A DNA stretch of 14,191 bases from JAPUDS01 sp039812985 (GTDB lineage: Bacteria; Patescibacteriota; Saccharimonadia; Saccharimonadales; Saccharimonadaceae): positions 1-14,191 of the forward strand of contig JBDHUL010000022.1 in assembly GCA_039812985.1 (NCBI GenBank), read 5' to 3'. Below the pieces are notes generated by a model, which was not told the origin of the DNA, searched no databases, and saw only the letters and a program-made list of their open reading frames with translations. This document shows positions 13,613 through 14,191 of this stretch, piece by piece. Both the position numbers and the translations under genes were made by a program. Every line of letters starts with the position of its first letter. Within the stretch, counting starts at the first letter, position 1.

Positions 13613-14060
13613 AAAACCCCAAGACCTTGAGCAACTGCTCGGTGAGTTAACGCTCGATCTCCAGCGCACCCGTGCGGATTTCGAGAACTACCGCAAGCGG
13701 GCTGAAACCGAAAAGGTGCAGGCTCGTGCTAGCGGCCGCGTGAGCGCTATTTTTGAGTTACTACCGGTTGTAGATACGGTTGATCGAGCAATCGCCCATA
13801 TGCCCGACGACCTTGCTGAGCATCCTTGGGCGAAGGGTGTCATTGGGGCGGGCAAAAAACTCGATAAAGCCCTAGCCGATCTCAACATCACAAAAATCGA
13901 CACATCAAAAGGGACGTCGTTTAACCCAGAACTACACGAAGCAGTGCAGTTTGACGAATCCGACGGTGAACACGAAGTTATTGCCGAGGAACTTCAGCCC
14001 GGTTATTTGCTTGGGGGTGATGTACTACGTCCGGCTATGGTGCGCGTCACTCGCCAGTAG
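13599..14060 (+). CDS. grpE: Nucleotide exchange factor GrpE
   Basis: A 153-residue co-chaperone that releases ADP from DnaK in the cytoplasm. Residues 6-50 form the long helix with LQRTRADFENYRKRAETEK; then FELLPVVDTVDRAI, the four-helix part, and the C-terminal beta-wing (FNPELHEAVQ, VIAEELQPGYLLGGDVLRPAMVRV) follow. The acidic, disordered N-terminal tail common in other GrpE proteins (about 190 residues) is almost absent, so this is a short form. SD AAGGAG lies six bases before ATG. It is in the CIRCE operon with hrcA. Confidence 0.95.
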   Translation: MPKSKKPQDLEQLLGELTLDLQRTRADFENYRKRAETEKVQARASGRVSAIFELLPVVDTVDRAIAHMPDDLAEHPWAKGVIGAGKKLDKALADLNITKIDTSKGTSFNPELHEAVQFDESDGEHEVIAEELQPGYLLGGDVLRPAMVRVTRQ

Positions 14061-14071
14061 TTTCTGGGCGC

Positions 14072-14086
14072 AAAAACATTGTTTTT
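14072..14086 (+). terminator. Weak AT-rich hairpin after grpE
   Basis: AAAAAC-ATT-GTTTTT is a perfect 6-bp inverted repeat ending in a T-run, 12 bases after the grpE stop. It may terminate the heat-shock transcript, but the stem has a single GC pair, so stability is low. Confidence 0.3.
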
Positions 14087-14108
14087 ACGTGTATACTAGT
14101 CAGTAACC

Positions 14109-14191
14109 ATGAGTATTTCAGCAAGGCGGTTACAAAAGGCAGGTCGCAGCGGCGCGGTACTTGTAAGTGTCCTCGCTCAGCAAAATACCGG
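14109..14191 (+). CDS. Start of an unidentified protein, cut by window end
   Basis: The frame is open from ATG 14109 to the window end (27 complete codons). The N-terminus MSISARRLQKAGRSGA matches the start of the 11464 protein (MSGFSRRLRRAGHATQ) in a pattern MSxx(S/A)RRLxxAG. TATACT at 14092-14097 puts the transcription start about four to five bases before the ATG, and no SD is visible. DnaK would be expected here after grpE, but its start (IIGIDLGTTNS) is not present. Function cannot be told from this piece. Confidence 0.5.
   Translation, partial: MSISARRLQKAGRSGAVLVSVLAQQNT

Noticed and set aside
1..14191. CRISPR array, tRNA, rRNA or recoded UGA codons
   Set aside because: No spaced direct repeats, cloverleaf-like stretches or conserved rRNA segments were seen, and UGA acts as a stop where gene ends fit family lengths.

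Overview
The window looks like bacterial chromosome from a small-genome lineage. My best guess is Candidatus Saccharibacteria/TM7 (Patescibacteria). That guess is an inference from short HrcA and GrpE proteins, short Tyr-rich surface peptides, one with an LAxTG-type sorting motif, tail-fibre-like surface genes sharing an N-terminal module, and genes that start almost at their transcription start. No rRNA or other decisive marker is present. The genetic code appears standard. I see no tRNA, rRNA, CRISPR array or transposase.

Region 1 (1-2312) is translation factor LepA/EF4, which is not continuous. Its GTPase and domain II half ends at 663. A strong Shine-Dalgarno (SD) and a new ATG at 1362 start the domain III to C-terminal half. 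Two ORFs fill the gap: a 162-residue protein with a PD-(D/E)XK nuclease signature and an unrecognised 74-residue protein. The four cistrons are chained by TAATG, GTGA and an 11-nt overlap. This is the strongest candidate for an undescribed arrangement: a nuclease-bearing element that splits a conserved gene and supplies a new start for the orphaned half.

Region 2 (2360-7752) is a surface and export block. It holds a pectate-lyase-3/tail-spike-like beta-helix protein, a divergently transcribed 78-residue peptide with an LAGTG sorting-like tail, tatA (57 residues) overlapping tatC, a 74-residue peptide with a Tat-like RKxFLK signal, and two phage-tail-fibre-like proteins. The beta-helix protein and the larger tail-fibre protein share an N-terminal module (LPxxG...WGxxLNDFLxQxH..DGxLK).

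Region 3 (7753-12576) has a strong hairpin between convergent genes, a small secreted or lipoprotein gene on the minus strand, and a divergent 987-residue secreted copper-radical oxidase. That enzyme has three tandem F5/8C (CBM32-like) domains and every catalytic residue of Fusarium galactose oxidase. A 370-residue glycoside-hydrolase-like TIM-barrel protein follows. The two divergent promoters share a direct-repeat, operator-like region.

Region 4 (12577-14191) is the heat-shock operon: a perfect CIRCE element, a short hrcA that is nearly leaderless, a small membrane protein, and grpE. dnaK does not follow. A new ORF starts at 14109 instead, with the same MSxx(S/A)RRLxxAG N-terminus as the glycoside-hydrolase-like protein and, like it, almost no leader.

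Together the genes suggest a cell that invests in surface proteins and glycan-acting secreted enzymes, with its Tat translocon encoded among them.
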